64,000 nucleotides of DNA, taken from CALCCV01 sp964388665. GTDB taxonomy: Bacteria; Bdellovibrionota; Bdellovibrionia; Bdellovibrionales; Bdellovibrionaceae. Positions within the stretch are counted from its first letter, which is position 1, and each line of letters begins with the position of its first letter. Position numbers and translations under genes: made by a program. The notes beneath the pieces are model-generated. The model made no database searches and was not told the DNA's origin. It saw only the letters and a program-made list of their open reading frames with translations. Below are positions 9,213 through 17,797 of the stretch, one piece after another. The DNA lies in assembly GCA_964388665.1 (NCBI GenBank), contig CAYMBJ010000010.1, positions 1 to 64,000 of the forward strand, given 5' to 3'.

Positions 9213-10232
9213 TCAAAACCTAAGCAGCAGGCTTCCAGAGGTGAGGCCCGCGCCAAAGGCAGCCAAAAGAACCAACTGCCCCCTTTGAATTTTACCCTCT
9301 TGTCGAGCCAAATCAAAGGCGACGGGAATGCTTGCCGCCGATGTGTTTCCCGTTTCATGTAGGCTCATGACCACCTTCTCTTTAGGAAACTCAAAGTGAT
9401 CGGCAACACTTTCTAAAATGCGCACATTGGCCTGATGAGGAACCAACCAATCGATCTCATCTGGTCGCACGCCGTTGAAGTCAAGTGCCTCATGGCAGCA
9501 CTGGGTCAGAGTTCGCACTGCATTCTTAAAAATTTCGCGACCCTTCATGGTCACATATTGCTTTTTATTGTCTAGAACCTCTTGAGAAAAAGGCATGCGC
9601 GAACCACCAGCCGGAAGCACAAACAGATCTCCCAAGCCGCCGTCAGCATGAATGTGCGAACTGAAAATCTTTTGCGGATTGCTAGCTTCAGTACGCGACA
9701 AAATCCAAGCGCCCGCAGCATCTCCAAACAGAATGCAAGTTTCACGATCTTTGTAATTCACGAAGGGATGTAGAACTTCAGCGCCCACCACCAAAATATT
9801 TTTATACATTCCGGTGCGAATGAAATTATCAGCAATAGAAAGACCATAAACAAATCCAGAACAGGCTGCCAATATATCAAAGGCCATAATGGTCTTGCAG
9901 CCCAAGCGGTGTTGCAACACGCAGGCTGTTGAAGGCATAACCTGATCGCCAGAAACGGTGGCCACCAGAATCATATCGATGTCTGCAGGGGTCATGTTTG
10001 CCATTTTAAGAGCACGAATTGCTGCTTCGTAGGAAAGATCACTGGTGGCCTGACCTTCTGCCGCCATGTGTCGTCGCTGAATGCCTGTTCGTTCGACAAT
10101 CCACTGATCGTTGGTGTCGACCAATTTCTCCAAATCCTGATTAGTTAAGATGCCGTCCGGCAAATAGGAGCCAGTCCCAGCAACATGGGAGCGATAGGGC
10201 GAGTTCAATTGGAGAAATTCAGGGTGTGTCAC
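9213..10232 (-). CDS. fabH: 3-oxoacyl-[ACP] synthase III
   Basis: Initiates fatty-acid synthesis by condensing acetyl-CoA (or a branched starter) with malonyl-ACP. Catalytic residues are visible: Cys in LAACSGFVYGL, His in PHQANVRI, and Asn in GNTSAASIP. The reading frame starts with GTG behind ACGAGG, and gives about 339 residues; the N-terminal extension before SHVAGTGSYLPDG is some 14 residues. The usual partner plsX is absent between this gene and rpmF, where it sits in many bacteria; the 168 bases there hold no gene. Confidence 0.95.
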   Translation of the reverse strand: MTHPEFLQLNSPYRSHVAGTGSYLPDGILTNQDLEKLVDTNDQWIVERTGIQRRHMAAEGQATSDLSYEAAIRALKMANMTPADIDMILVATVSGDQVMPSTACVLQHRLGCKTIMAFDILAACSGFVYGLSIADNFIRTGMYKNILVVGAEVLHPFVNYKDRETCILFGDAAGAWILSRTEASNPQKIFSSHIHADGGLGDLFVLPAGGSRMPFSQEVLDNKKQYVTMKGREIFKNAVRTLTQCCHEALDFNGVRPDEIDWLVPHQANVRILESVADHFEFPKEKVVMSLHETGNTSAASIPVAFDLARQEGKIQRGQLVLLAAFGAGLTSGSLLLRF

Positions 10233-10400
10233 TTTACAACCTCGTTCGCGTTAGCAGCTTTGTTGACCAAGTCATCAAATGCCCACCCGAACGGTGATGG
10301 AACTCTTTGATGAACCCATTGCAATGGTCAATTGGTGAAGTGCTGAACCAAGCGCAAAGCCACTCGGCCAACAACCCCAATTGGCCAAATTAGAATTCTA

Positions 10401-10589
10401 TTAGTCTTTGGCAGCAGTGATCTGCTTGCCTTTGTAATACAAAGCGCCATCAGCACCTTTAAAGGCACGATGAGGGCGAATGAGCTCGCCAGACTTTTTG
10501 TCAGTTGCGATAGCAGGAGCTACAATAAAATCATGAGCACGGCGCATGTCGCGTCGAGATCGTGATGTTTTTTTCTTCGGTGTAGGCAT
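10401..10589 (-). CDS. rpmF: 50S ribosomal protein L32
   Basis: A 62-residue basic protein starting MPTPKKKTSRSRRDMRRAHD, the typical L32 N-terminus. The zinc-ribbon cysteines present in many L32 proteins are missing, so this is a cysteine-free (zinc-independent) form. GGAGGAAGA lies directly before the ATG. It lies between the yceD-like gene and fabH, as in the widespread yceD-rpmF-(plsX)-fabH cluster. Confidence 0.95.
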   Translation of the reverse strand: MPTPKKKTSRSRRDMRRAHDFIVAPAIATDKKSGELIRPHRAFKGADGALYYKGKQITAAKD

Positions 10590-10812
10590 TCTTCCTCCGT
10601 CAAATCCTCTGAATCACTTGATTCACTAGGACATCCGCCTCTCTGATACATATTTTGGGTGATTCTCGATTACCCAGTCAAAAAGGCAGTAAAATTTGAG
10701 AATCACGACTTTGCCAAAATCTGACAAAAAATCAACTGGTTTATTAAGTTCTCTTTCTAAAATATAAGAACTGCCGCACAGCCAGGCGCAATTTCGGGCT
10801 CGCGCCTCGGGG

Positions 10813-11385
10813 CTAGTCTCTTTCTGGAACTCCATCATCTTTTTTGAAAGTTTTGAGAATTTCAAAAGGGTTGGCCTTTGTGGTTTCCGGCATGGGATCA
10901 TTGTAGATCAGCTCATCTCCCCAAGATTTGCCACAAAGAGAGCAGGAGTTGTCTTCTTTAATTTCAGGATGTGGATTAAAGGGTATTGCTAAGCCTATAA
11001 TTTCGTGCAGGTATTCAGCCATATTAAATTTCTCGCTGTCGTACTCCTGCACCTCGACCTCAGACTCAGAGGAATCCGATACATGATTGACTCTAGCGTA
11101 GCGTCCACTGCGATCCTCTGGCTGGCGCGGGATCAAAATTTCATGGAACTTGATGTTCACTGGAAACTGAAAATCAATCCCACAGTGCGAGCAATCCTCA
11201 TTGGAAGCAGAAACCACAGTGCCACCCAAGTCAAAGTCGCGATTGTTGAGCTTGCGCACATGAAATCGCGCTTCATAAGGTTGAACGCCAATGAGATCTT
11301 TTAGCGTGCTATTGGCCTCGCCAGTTTTGCGGGTCCAAACAAACTCTTCGCCTTCAGTTGTGATGTCCTTGAGATCAATATACAT
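10813..11385 (-). CDS. DUF177 / YceD family protein
   Basis: A 190-residue member of the YceD family, whose bacterial and plastid members are needed for normal 23S rRNA accumulation. It carries CSHCG and a second CSLCGKSWGD, suggesting a metal-binding pair of CxxC motifs, and an acidic middle region (DSSESEVEVQEYDSE). It is the first gene of the rpmF/fab run, with 223 bases before rpmF, which may hold a further promoter. Start 11385 (MYIDLKD) is preferred because AGG lies eight bases upstream; a GTG three codons earlier would have no spacing. Confidence 0.85.
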   Translation of the reverse strand: MYIDLKDITTEGEEFVWTRKTGEANSTLKDLIGVQPYEARFHVRKLNNRDFDLGGTVVSASNEDCSHCGIDFQFPVNIKFHEILIPRQPEDRSGRYARVNHVSDSSESEVEVQEYDSEKFNMAEYLHEIIGLAIPFNPHPEIKEDNSCSLCGKSWGDELIYNDPMPETTKANPFEILKTFKKDDGVPERD

Positions 11386-11450
11386 ACCGTGCACCTACCA
11401 CCAATTGATAATGTGAAAAGGGTTGTAATACAATTTGGCACAAATGCCAA

Positions 11451-12446
11451 CTATTGTATATTTTTGAAGAATTTATCAGGCTCCAGCGTGCCTTTTACCA
11501 AACCCAAATCTTTGAGCTGAGCATTCAGCTCCGCCCAACGCGCCTTCGTCATAAGCCCAAGCGCGGCCTCACTTGACCCTTGAATTAGACTCTTCTGTGC
11601 CTCTGCAGATGCGGCCCAGGTTTGGAGACTTATGGCAGGATTGAGCTTGGCCATTCTGGCATGTGTCGGTGCAGGATCATTTAGATACTCCTGCCAACCC
11701 AGGCGCACTGCCTTAACCACAGCGGCAACTTCTTTGGGTGAATTTGCCAGTCGCTTGGCTGTGGTGGCCAAAACCGTCGTGTAAGGATTGAAGCCTTCAT
11801 CAGAGATACGAAAAATCTGTGGTGAAGCGCCTTTGGCCTCTGCTATTAAAGACTCTGACGTCAAAAAGCCCTGTTGTGAATGATCCTTTTTTCCTAAAAA
11901 TTGGCCCACTCCGCCACTATAAGGCACCATCGTTACCACAAAAGGTGCAAACTTTCTCTTTAGAAACAGCGCGTACGAAAGGCCCTGCTGCATGGCCAAA
12001 GTTCCGGGGCTTTTAAAAATGTCCTTCATAGATTTAAAACCGCGTTCTTTATGAGTCATTAAGATCTGCGGATTGGCTTGAAAAGTCGCAAAAACAGCGA
12101 CCACCGGGGACTTTGGATGTCTTTCGTTGGCAATAATGATCTCTTCGCCACTCACGATCGCATACTCCACAGTGCCGCTAGAAAGCATCTGTATTGTCGG
12201 TGTGCCCGAACCACCGATCAGAATATCAATGCCCGAGGTTTTTAATTCCAGTTGCGCTTTAAACTGTGCCGCATAAAAACCGCCAAACTGTGGTTCAGGC
12301 TTCCAATTGAGCGCCAGTCGAGGCGGCGGCGCGCCTTGATTGTCACCTGAGCTCGCACGCGATTCTGCAGCAAAACCAAAATCTGTTGGGGCGTAGACGG
12401 CGACCAGGAGAAGCACTCTGAACACAAGCCACAGATTGATTTTCAT
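11451..12446 (-). CDS. NMT1/THI5-like ABC transporter substrate-binding protein
   Basis: A periplasmic binding protein with signal peptide (MKINLWLVFRVLLLVAVYAP, cleavage near GFAAES). LALNWKPEPQFGGFYAAQFK matches the opening of the NMT1/THI5-like family, whose members bind pyrimidine precursors of thiamine, sulfonates or nitrate-like anions. Given this opening, an HMP/FAMP-type (ThiY-like) ligand is plausible but not shown. The start at 12446 has AGAGG upstream and begins the signal peptide cleanly; a further 20 in-frame codons upstream are not expected to be translated. It lies downstream of the permease and ATPase genes, separated by a structured repeat. Confidence 0.88.
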   Translation of the reverse strand: MKINLWLVFRVLLLVAVYAPTDFGFAAESRASSGDNQGAPPPRLALNWKPEPQFGGFYAAQFKAQLELKTSGIDILIGGSGTPTIQMLSSGTVEYAIVSGEEIIIANERHPKSPVVAVFATFQANPQILMTHKERGFKSMKDIFKSPGTLAMQQGLSYALFLKRKFAPFVVTMVPYSGGVGQFLGKKDHSQQGFLTSESLIAEAKGASPQIFRISDEGFNPYTTVLATTAKRLANSPKEVAAVVKAVRLGWQEYLNDPAPTHARMAKLNPAISLQTWAASAEAQKSLIQGSSEAALGLMTKARWAELNAQLKDLGLVKGTLEPDKFFKNIQ

Positions 12447-12569
12447 ATTTACCTCTTTCGCTGATTTTGCACCTATTAGGGCCTCTTTAATAAAATAGAC
12501 GGTCATGTTTGGCCATAATCGCTAAAGCTCGCAAGCCAAAAGATGGCACCAACACCAACATTGACACTT

Positions 12570-12694
12570 AGATTCTATCCCAAACCCCTCGCAGCCAAGG
12601 CGCGAGGAGCGAACGACCGAGGCGTAGCTCCTCTACGCCGCAGGGAAGCGAGCGACGAAGCTACGAAGGATCCGAGGGGTTTGGGATAGGATCT
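12570..12694. repeat. Structured dispersed repeat, copy 1
   Basis: Outer arms at 12570-12591 and 12673-12694 are inverted repeats (22 bp, one mismatch; CCCAAACCCCTCG facing CGAGGGGTTTGGG). Inside is a perfect hairpin GGCGTAG / CTACGCC with a CTCCT loop (12621-12639) in a GC-rich core. The right arm ends inside or against the stop codon of the ABC permease (TAG, 12693-12695, minus strand). The core resembles copies at 44739-44860 and about 59660-59770. It may act as a transcript 3'-end structure; it is not a simple terminator because no T-run follows. Confidence 0.8.
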
Positions 12695-13454
12695 AAGGCA
12701 AGGGACGAACCGCTCGCACCCCTCGGTCCAACACAGCTAACACTGATAGCATCAGCAAGGCAATCCCACTCATAATGACGAGGCTGGCGTAAACCAAATC
12801 AATGCGTTGCTGTGTCCTGGCTGAGTCAATCAATGCACCAAGACCACCACCAGCAACAAATTCGCCAGCAATGCAACCGATGATCGATAGCCCAATGGCA
12901 ACTTTTAGCCCCGCGTAAAAACTCGAATAGGAGTAGGGGATTCGCAAAAAAAACAATACCTGCAATCGATTGGCCTTTTGAATCCGAAAAAGGTCCAACA
13001 GGCTCTCTGGCACCCGCTGCAATCCCAATAGACCATTTGCTAAAATCGGAAACAGCGATACGAAAAAAGCCGACGCCACCACCGTGGGTGAACCAAATCC
13101 CAAATAAATAACAAACAAAGGAGCAATCGCAATGATCGGCACTGTTTGAAAGAAAACGCTCACCGGCAATAAAAAATACCGCAATGGATCGGCGAGTGTC
13201 GCCAAAAGGCAAATCACAAAACCAATGCCAAAGCTTGCTAGTAGACCCAATAGCGAATGCCACAGCGTGCTTTGTGCGCTCTGCCAAATGTCACTATCGC
13301 CCTGAAGCAAAATCCGCGCGATATCTGAGGGCGCCGGGAACAGGTATCCAGGGAGCCAGCCCTGGCGCACGGCCAGCTCCAAAGCAATGATCAGTAAAAC
13401 TGATATCAGCAATGGCCATAACCAGAGCTGCTTTGTCTTTGTCGATAAGTTCAT
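12693..13454 (-). CDS. ABC transporter permease (SsuC/ThiX type)
   Basis: A 253-residue inner-membrane protein with about six hydrophobic segments (first at residues 9-28, LWLWPLLISVLLIIALELAV) and the cytoplasmic EAA loop around GEFVAGGGLGALIDSARTQQ, which contacts the ATPase. Family: binding-protein-dependent transport permeases of the nitrate/sulfonate/taurine group. It is preceded by the ATPase gene (47 bases away) and followed, after a 125-bp structured repeat, by the binding-protein gene, forming one importer. Confidence 0.9.
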   Translation of the reverse strand: MNLSTKTKQLWLWPLLISVLLIIALELAVRQGWLPGYLFPAPSDIARILLQGDSDIWQSAQSTLWHSLLGLLASFGIGFVICLLATLADPLRYFLLPVSVFFQTVPIIAIAPLFVIYLGFGSPTVVASAFFVSLFPILANGLLGLQRVPESLLDLFRIQKANRLQVLFFLRIPYSYSSFYAGLKVAIGLSIIGCIAGEFVAGGGLGALIDSARTQQRIDLVYASLVIMSGIALLMLSVLAVLDRGVRAVRPLP

Positions 13455-13501
13455 TTAATTCCCTTCCACCAATTCATCCGATCATTTCAACTGAGCCTAG
13501 A

Positions 13502-14248
13502 CTACCTGCGAACCAGGGATTCGCGAATGGCTTGCACCCGAAGTTTGTACTCGTCAGAATCTCTTGCCACGGCGCTTTCAGAAAAGCGAATCTCATTGGT
13601 CAATTGGGCCGGCTCGCCACTGAGCGGAAAAACCAGATTGCAAAGGTAGCTCGCCTCAGTCAGCGAATGGGTCACCAGCACCAAGGTGGCCTGTGATTTA
13701 TTTAGCCACGTCAGCAACCAGTCCTGAAGATCCCACCGCGAATTTTCATCTAAGGCCGCGAAGGGCTCATCCAATAGCAAAAGGCGAGGAGAGCGGACCA
13801 TGGCGCGCGCAAAGCTGACCCGCATACGCATGCCTCCAGAGAGTTGGTGCGGGAACTTCGCTTGATGCTCCCATAGGCGCACCGTCTCGAGTGCCCCATG
13901 CACTCTGTCCTGCACCTGCGCTGCAGATACAGACTGCCCTCGCAAACTCAGAGCGACATTTTCCGCTGCGGTCAACCAAGGCAAGAGACTCGGCTCCTGA
14001 AATACATAACTCAAAGAGTCCTGTTCATTGACGTCCAATTCACCACTGGTCGGCGCGATGAGCCCCGAAATCAGACGCAACAAAGAAGACTTGCCACAGC
14101 CACTGGGGCCCAAAAAACCAACGCGTGATTTTTGCGCAATAGAAAAGGTGAGATTTTTAAAAATCACTTTGTCCTGAAAGCGAAGCGATAGATCTGTGGC
14201 CTTAATCATCGGGTCCACTGAATTTGCAGGTAAAGACAAATCCTTCAT
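13502..14248 (-). CDS. ABC transporter ATP-binding protein (SsuB/ThiZ type)
   Basis: The motor subunit of the importer. Walker A GPSGCGKSS, Q-loop YVFQEPSLLPW, signature LSGGMRMRVSFARAM, Walker B LLLLDEPFAAL and H-loop LVTHSLTEA are all present. About 248 residues from 14248; a Met 13 codons further in (MIKATDLSLRF) is the typical family start and an alternative, while longer readings overlap the upstream oxygenase gene. No start has a strong ribosome binding site, which suggests coupling to the preceding gene, whose stop is five bases away. Confidence 0.92.
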   Translation of the reverse strand: MKDLSLPANSVDPMIKATDLSLRFQDKVIFKNLTFSIAQKSRVGFLGPSGCGKSSLLRLISGLIAPTSGELDVNEQDSLSYVFQEPSLLPWLTAAENVALSLRGQSVSAAQVQDRVHGALETVRLWEHQAKFPHQLSGGMRMRVSFARAMVRSPRLLLLDEPFAALDENSRWDLQDWLLTWLNKSQATLVLVTHSLTEASYLCNLVFPLSGEPAQLTNEIRFSESAVARDSDEYKLRVQAIRESLVRR

Positions 14249-14252
14249 GGAT

Positions 14253-14882
14253 TTATCTGATCCAATCATAATTGAAGCTAATGCTGACTCGCGGGCGCTG
14301 GCTCTGATTGGCCAAGACCTCATGGCGCTGCCAGCTCTCAAAGAGAACCACTTGTCCTGGTTTAGGAGTGATATTTACGAACCGTTGATTTTTTGTCTTC
14401 GACTTGAGTTTGCGGGGCGGGGAAGCCATAAAAACATCATTGCGTGGATCTTCAAACTTCAAATCTCCGGCTCCCTTTGGAACCTCAACATAAAATGTGC
14501 CACTGATCACTGAAAGTGGATGCAAATGCATGGTGTGGGTCACCTTGGCCGGCATCACGTTGACCCAGCAGCTGGTCATCTGCAGCTCCTTGGGATTAAT
14601 GTCCATTTCCAGTGCCTTTACAAAGGCCACCCGATGCAGATCAATGCGCTCCTGCAGTTCGCGAAAGTAGGGCGATAGCTGATGCAGTTTATCGAGACTG
14701 CTGTAAGAGGTGTATCCGCCAGGATAGTTTTTTTGCGACCACTGATGGCCCTCCTTATCCATACGAGAGATCTTTTCGATATCTCCCTTGAGTTCGCCCA
14801 AAAGCCTTTGCCTGATCTTGGTCGAAGACACCAGTGGCGCCACATAAATTTGCGTGGGAAAGAGCTCCAGTATCAAATTCAC
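14253..14882 (-). CDS. Putative 2OG-Fe(II) oxygenase (TIGR02466 family)
   Basis: A 209-residue double-stranded beta-helix oxygenase related to prolyl-4-hydroxylase-like enzymes. The C-terminal half shows HLHPLSVISGTFYVEVP, DLKFEDPRND, PGQVVLFESWQRHEV and RVSISFNYDW: candidate iron ligands are the His of the HLHP motif and the His of WQRHEV, and the Arg near the end fits 2-oxoglutarate binding. Substrate unknown. It is the first gene of the ABC importer cluster and ends five bases before the ATPase start, so a link between the imported compound and this oxidation is reasonable. Confidence 0.82.
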   Translation of the reverse strand: MNLILELFPTQIYVAPLVSSTKIRQRLLGELKGDIEKISRMDKEGHQWSQKNYPGGYTSYSSLDKLHQLSPYFRELQERIDLHRVAFVKALEMDINPKELQMTSCWVNVMPAKVTHTMHLHPLSVISGTFYVEVPKGAGDLKFEDPRNDVFMASPPRKLKSKTKNQRFVNITPKPGQVVLFESWQRHEVLANQSQRPRVSISFNYDWIR

Positions 14883-14896
14883 CTCACGAGTCTATA

Positions 14897-14928
14897 ATCA
14901 ATAAATATCAATAAAAAACATCAATAAA
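14897..14928 (-). promoter_or_regulatory. Three ATCAATAAA direct repeats upstream of the oxygenase gene
   Basis: ATCAATAAA occurs at 14897-14905, 14907-14915 and 14920-14928 (TTTATTGAT when read on the minus strand), 10 and 13 bases apart, immediately before the minus-strand start at 14882. The position and near-helical spacing suggest a regulator site, but AT-rich leaders can produce this by chance. Confidence 0.35.
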
Positions 14929-15166
14929 AATATCATCAAAAAGATCTTTGACGTTATCTCCTATTTATCACTGCCTGGGCAAAAATGTCCAAATCTGAGA
15001 CATCAGATAACCGAAATATAATAGCGCCTTAGCCGATTTTGTAAACTATTTCGACAATCAAGAAGCACAAATTGTTAAATCTCGTATTGATCCAGCCAGT
15101 TGGCCGCTAAAGCCGCATTAGAGCTGGCCCGCGCCTTGCTCTACCTATAAAGCATCGGAGGTTCCA

Positions 15167-15484
15167 ATGAAAACACTTTTAATCGTTCTTAGCACTCTCA
15201 TCTCTCTACAAACTTTTGCCAAAGTTGAAGACTTGGGACTTTTGATAAACGAAAACAAACGTGCACAGCAAGGCCTAGCTAAACAGCTACAAAAACAGCT
15301 GAAGCAAAACGACAAAATTGCGATGCGCACTCGACCCGACGTCCGCACAATCACTCCTGACGAGAGCAACACTTTTTATGTTCCCTCTTCAAAGTTGACT
15401 TTTGAAAGCGACAAGCGCCAATACCGACAATCTAAAAAAGCCTCTCGCGATCGCCTTGCACAAGAAGTTAAGATCAACGACTAA
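15167..15484 (+). CDS. Small secreted protein of unknown function
   Basis: A 105-residue protein with a clean signal peptide (MKTLLIVLSTLISLQTFA) and CGGAGG five bases before the ATG. The mature part is very polar and basic, rich in Lys, Gln, Arg and Asp (RAQQGLAKQLQKQLKQND), with predicted helix and no Cys. No family recognised. It stands alone ahead of the lytic transglycosylase gene, 208 bases downstream. Confidence 0.75.
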   Translation: MKTLLIVLSTLISLQTFAKVEDLGLLINENKRAQQGLAKQLQKQLKQNDKIAMRTRPDVRTITPDESNTFYVPSSKLTFESDKRQYRQSKKASRDRLAQEVKIND

Positions 15485-15692
15485 GATTCGCGTCTGCACT
15501 GTCCAACCTTTAAACAAAGCTATCATTTATACCATGCGAACCGCTATAATCGAGCTCAAAGCCACCAGGGGCGGTCTTAGCGCCTCATCTTGGGAATGAG
15601 ACTTGCAACTCCTTGATTCTATGGTCAGCCTTAATTTTTACACATTTATCCTGAAGCATCTGCCAAAGAAGCCCATGATTAGGAGAGGCCCT

Positions 15693-16901
15693 GTGACGAA
15701 ATGGCGTATATTGCTGGGCGTGCTGGCGATCTGTACGGCGGCAAGCTTCAACGCTGAAGCCGCTTGTCACGCTCCGGATCGTGGCCAAGGAAACTATGGA
15801 GATTTAGGTACGGCATGTGATGCCGATGCCATAGGTAAACCGGATGTCAGGCGGAGCAGGGAGTTCAATGGTCTCGTTTATTGGCCTGGTCAGCGCTCAG
15901 CTTATGTTTCTAGAATGTATTCGTTCATTCGTGGTACCGCGGCAGCCTACTTTTCTCGACGTGAACCAAATGCAACAGCTGCTGAAAAGGATGGATTTTT
16001 GAGAGCTGTATTGGCCTTGGCCAGCACGGAATCGTACTTCACTCATTACCGAGTCAAGGACAACAGGCTTAAAATGATGTTTGGTGATTCGATGAGAAGC
16101 TATGGACTCATGCAGATTCATCAGCCCTCTCACCCAGGGAAATCTCAGCAGCAATTGCTCGAAGTCTCAAAGAATCTCCTTTACGGCATTGAGTATTTCT
16201 ATACGGGTTGGACAAAGGCCAAATCAGCAAGGTGCACTCAGTATCTTTATGGCAGACTCAGCACCTTTGCGTTTTCCGCATATTCTTATTACAACAGTGG
16301 CTCAGATGTTTGCCGTTGGAATAATAGCAGAAGTCGCTACAAAGCAAATGACGATCGGTATCGCTGGCACTACGAAACGAAACCATGGGAAGAGTTTGTT
16401 CGAGATCAAAATGCAATCGACACCGTAGATCTTGAGTGCATCCAGCAAGGTGGCACACGATGCCTTAACTCATCAACCGCCCAGAGTCAGAATCAGAATG
16501 AGGCGGAGACCACCCAGAATCAGGACGAGCAAACTCAAACCAGCGACGACCAGCACTCTGAGCAAAACGCAAATTCTGAAGCCACAAGTTCAAATGAGAG
16601 CCACACAGAAATGGGAAGCCCGTCGCCTGCACTTCCTAGAGTGGGCTCGACAATAAAGGCCGCCCATCCTAGCGGCGTCTGGGTCAGAAGCGTTCCTAAA
16701 GGAAGCAAATTAACCGTGGCTCAGACACAGCGTTCGTATGAGGTTTTAGATGTAAAGGTCATAAAAGATGCTGATGAAACACTTGTCTACATTAAAATCG
16801 ATGCTCAGGGTCACGTTGGCTATATGTACGGAGGAAGACTGACTCCAACCGACACCATAAGCAAATGGATCTCATTCTCGAAGGCAAGCGAAGGACCTTA
16901 G
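15693..16901 (+). CDS. Secreted lytic transglycosylase-like protein with SH3-like C-terminus
   Basis: About 402 residues. The GTG at 15693 is chosen because AGGAGAGG sits five to six bases upstream and it begins a normal signal peptide (MTKWRILLGVLAICTAASFNA). An SLT-like domain follows: LALASTESYF with candidate catalytic Glu113, then SYGLMQIHQPS at about 136-147, as in goose-lysozyme/Slt-type transglycosylases that cut the glycan strand. A Gln/Asn/Glu/Thr-rich linker spans roughly residues 260-310, and the end (VRSVPKGSKLTV ... HVGYMYGGRL) looks like a bacterial SH3 wall-binding domain. The next gene starts one base after the stop, so the pair is probably one unit. Confidence 0.82.
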   Translation: MTKWRILLGVLAICTAASFNAEAACHAPDRGQGNYGDLGTACDADAIGKPDVRRSREFNGLVYWPGQRSAYVSRMYSFIRGTAAAYFSRREPNATAAEKDGFLRAVLALASTESYFTHYRVKDNRLKMMFGDSMRSYGLMQIHQPSHPGKSQQQLLEVSKNLLYGIEYFYTGWTKAKSARCTQYLYGRLSTFAFSAYSYYNSGSDVCRWNNSRSRYKANDDRYRWHYETKPWEEFVRDQNAIDTVDLECIQQGGTRCLNSSTAQSQNQNEAETTQNQDEQTQTSDDQHSEQNANSEATSSNESHTEMGSPSPALPRVGSTIKAAHPSGVWVRSVPKGSKLTVAQTQRSYEVLDVKVIKDADETLVYIKIDAQGHVGYMYGGRLTPTDTISKWISFSKASEGP

Positions 16902-16902
16902 T

Positions 16903-17754
16903 ATGAGTAAAAATCGGCTCACCCCACCCACAACATCTGTCTTCTCTCCGCAAAATTTACTTGCCGTCACACTGCTGCTGATGGCTGGAATCTACTGTCT
17001 TAGAGAAAAACCAGAGGCACCCGAAGACAGACCCGGTGCCCGTCCTAAAATGGCTTTGCCCGTTAAGGATAAAGCGTCAGATGCGCCCTCCTATAGCTTG
17101 AACACCGATACAAGCTTGAACCACCAAAGCCTCCCGCAAAAACCAAAAGCCGCGACTCTTGATATAGCCAGTGGCCGCGCGGTGGCCATTGAAAGCCAAG
17201 TCAAAGCGCTAGAGGACTGCTTTTACAATGGCGATTGCGGGAAATATGAAAATGAATCTCCGCATGAATATGCCGACGCCATTGTGCAGGATCTTCGCCT
17301 TGAGTTGTCAGAGATCGATCAGTTGGGGGCAGAAGACAATCAATGGAAAGAAAATATGATTCGTCGTTTTTTAAGTTTCCCAGATGATCGTATTAAACTT
17401 GAGGCCATTGATCGATTGGCAACATTCAAGCCTTCAAAAGAAAATTTTGAGACTCTATTGAGCGCAACTCAAGAAAGTATAAATGCTGTCGTATTCAAAA
17501 AGAGCCTTGCCGAACTCAAAAAGTATAAAGATCCTGCGGACCAAAAAAAAGTGGATGATTTCTTGTACAAAACCATCGAAAATGGTGGCGTGGACGCGGC
17601 CTTGATCATTTCTGCAGAGATTCTCGACTTTTTGAACGAGAACAACATCAATCGCTTTAAAGCATTGCAAAATCGTTTTCAAAAATCCTCAGTCATCGGC
17701 AAGAATCTCCGCTCAAACCTCAATGAATACGGTCGCTATAATGAAGGCGGATAA
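16903..17754 (+). CDS. Single-pass membrane or signal-anchored protein of unknown function
   Basis: 283 residues with one hydrophobic segment at about 19-34 (LLAVTLLLMAGIYCL), a Pro-rich stretch, then an all-helical looking, acidic region with repeated Leu/Lys spacing (EAIDRLATFKPSKENFETLL, KKSLAELKKYKDP) that could be HEAT-like. A single Cys pair (DCFYNGDCGKYE) lies near residue 107. It starts one base after the transglycosylase stop, so it is likely co-translated and may act with it in the periplasm. No family recognised. Confidence 0.75.
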   Translation: MSKNRLTPPTTSVFSPQNLLAVTLLLMAGIYCLREKPEAPEDRPGARPKMALPVKDKASDAPSYSLNTDTSLNHQSLPQKPKAATLDIASGRAVAIESQVKALEDCFYNGDCGKYENESPHEYADAIVQDLRLELSEIDQLGAEDNQWKENMIRRFLSFPDDRIKLEAIDRLATFKPSKENFETLLSATQESINAVVFKKSLAELKKYKDPADQKKVDDFLYKTIENGGVDAALIISAEILDFLNENNINRFKALQNRFQKSSVIGKNLRSNLNEYGRYNEGG

Positions 17755-17797
17755 CTGAGCCTTTATTCAGGAGGCCATAAGTAAATTAACGTTGTTG

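Noticed and set aside
10626..10901. A 91-codon minus-strand frame overlapping the yceD-like gene
   Set aside because: It overlaps the conserved DUF177 end in another frame and lacks a ribosome binding site or domain.
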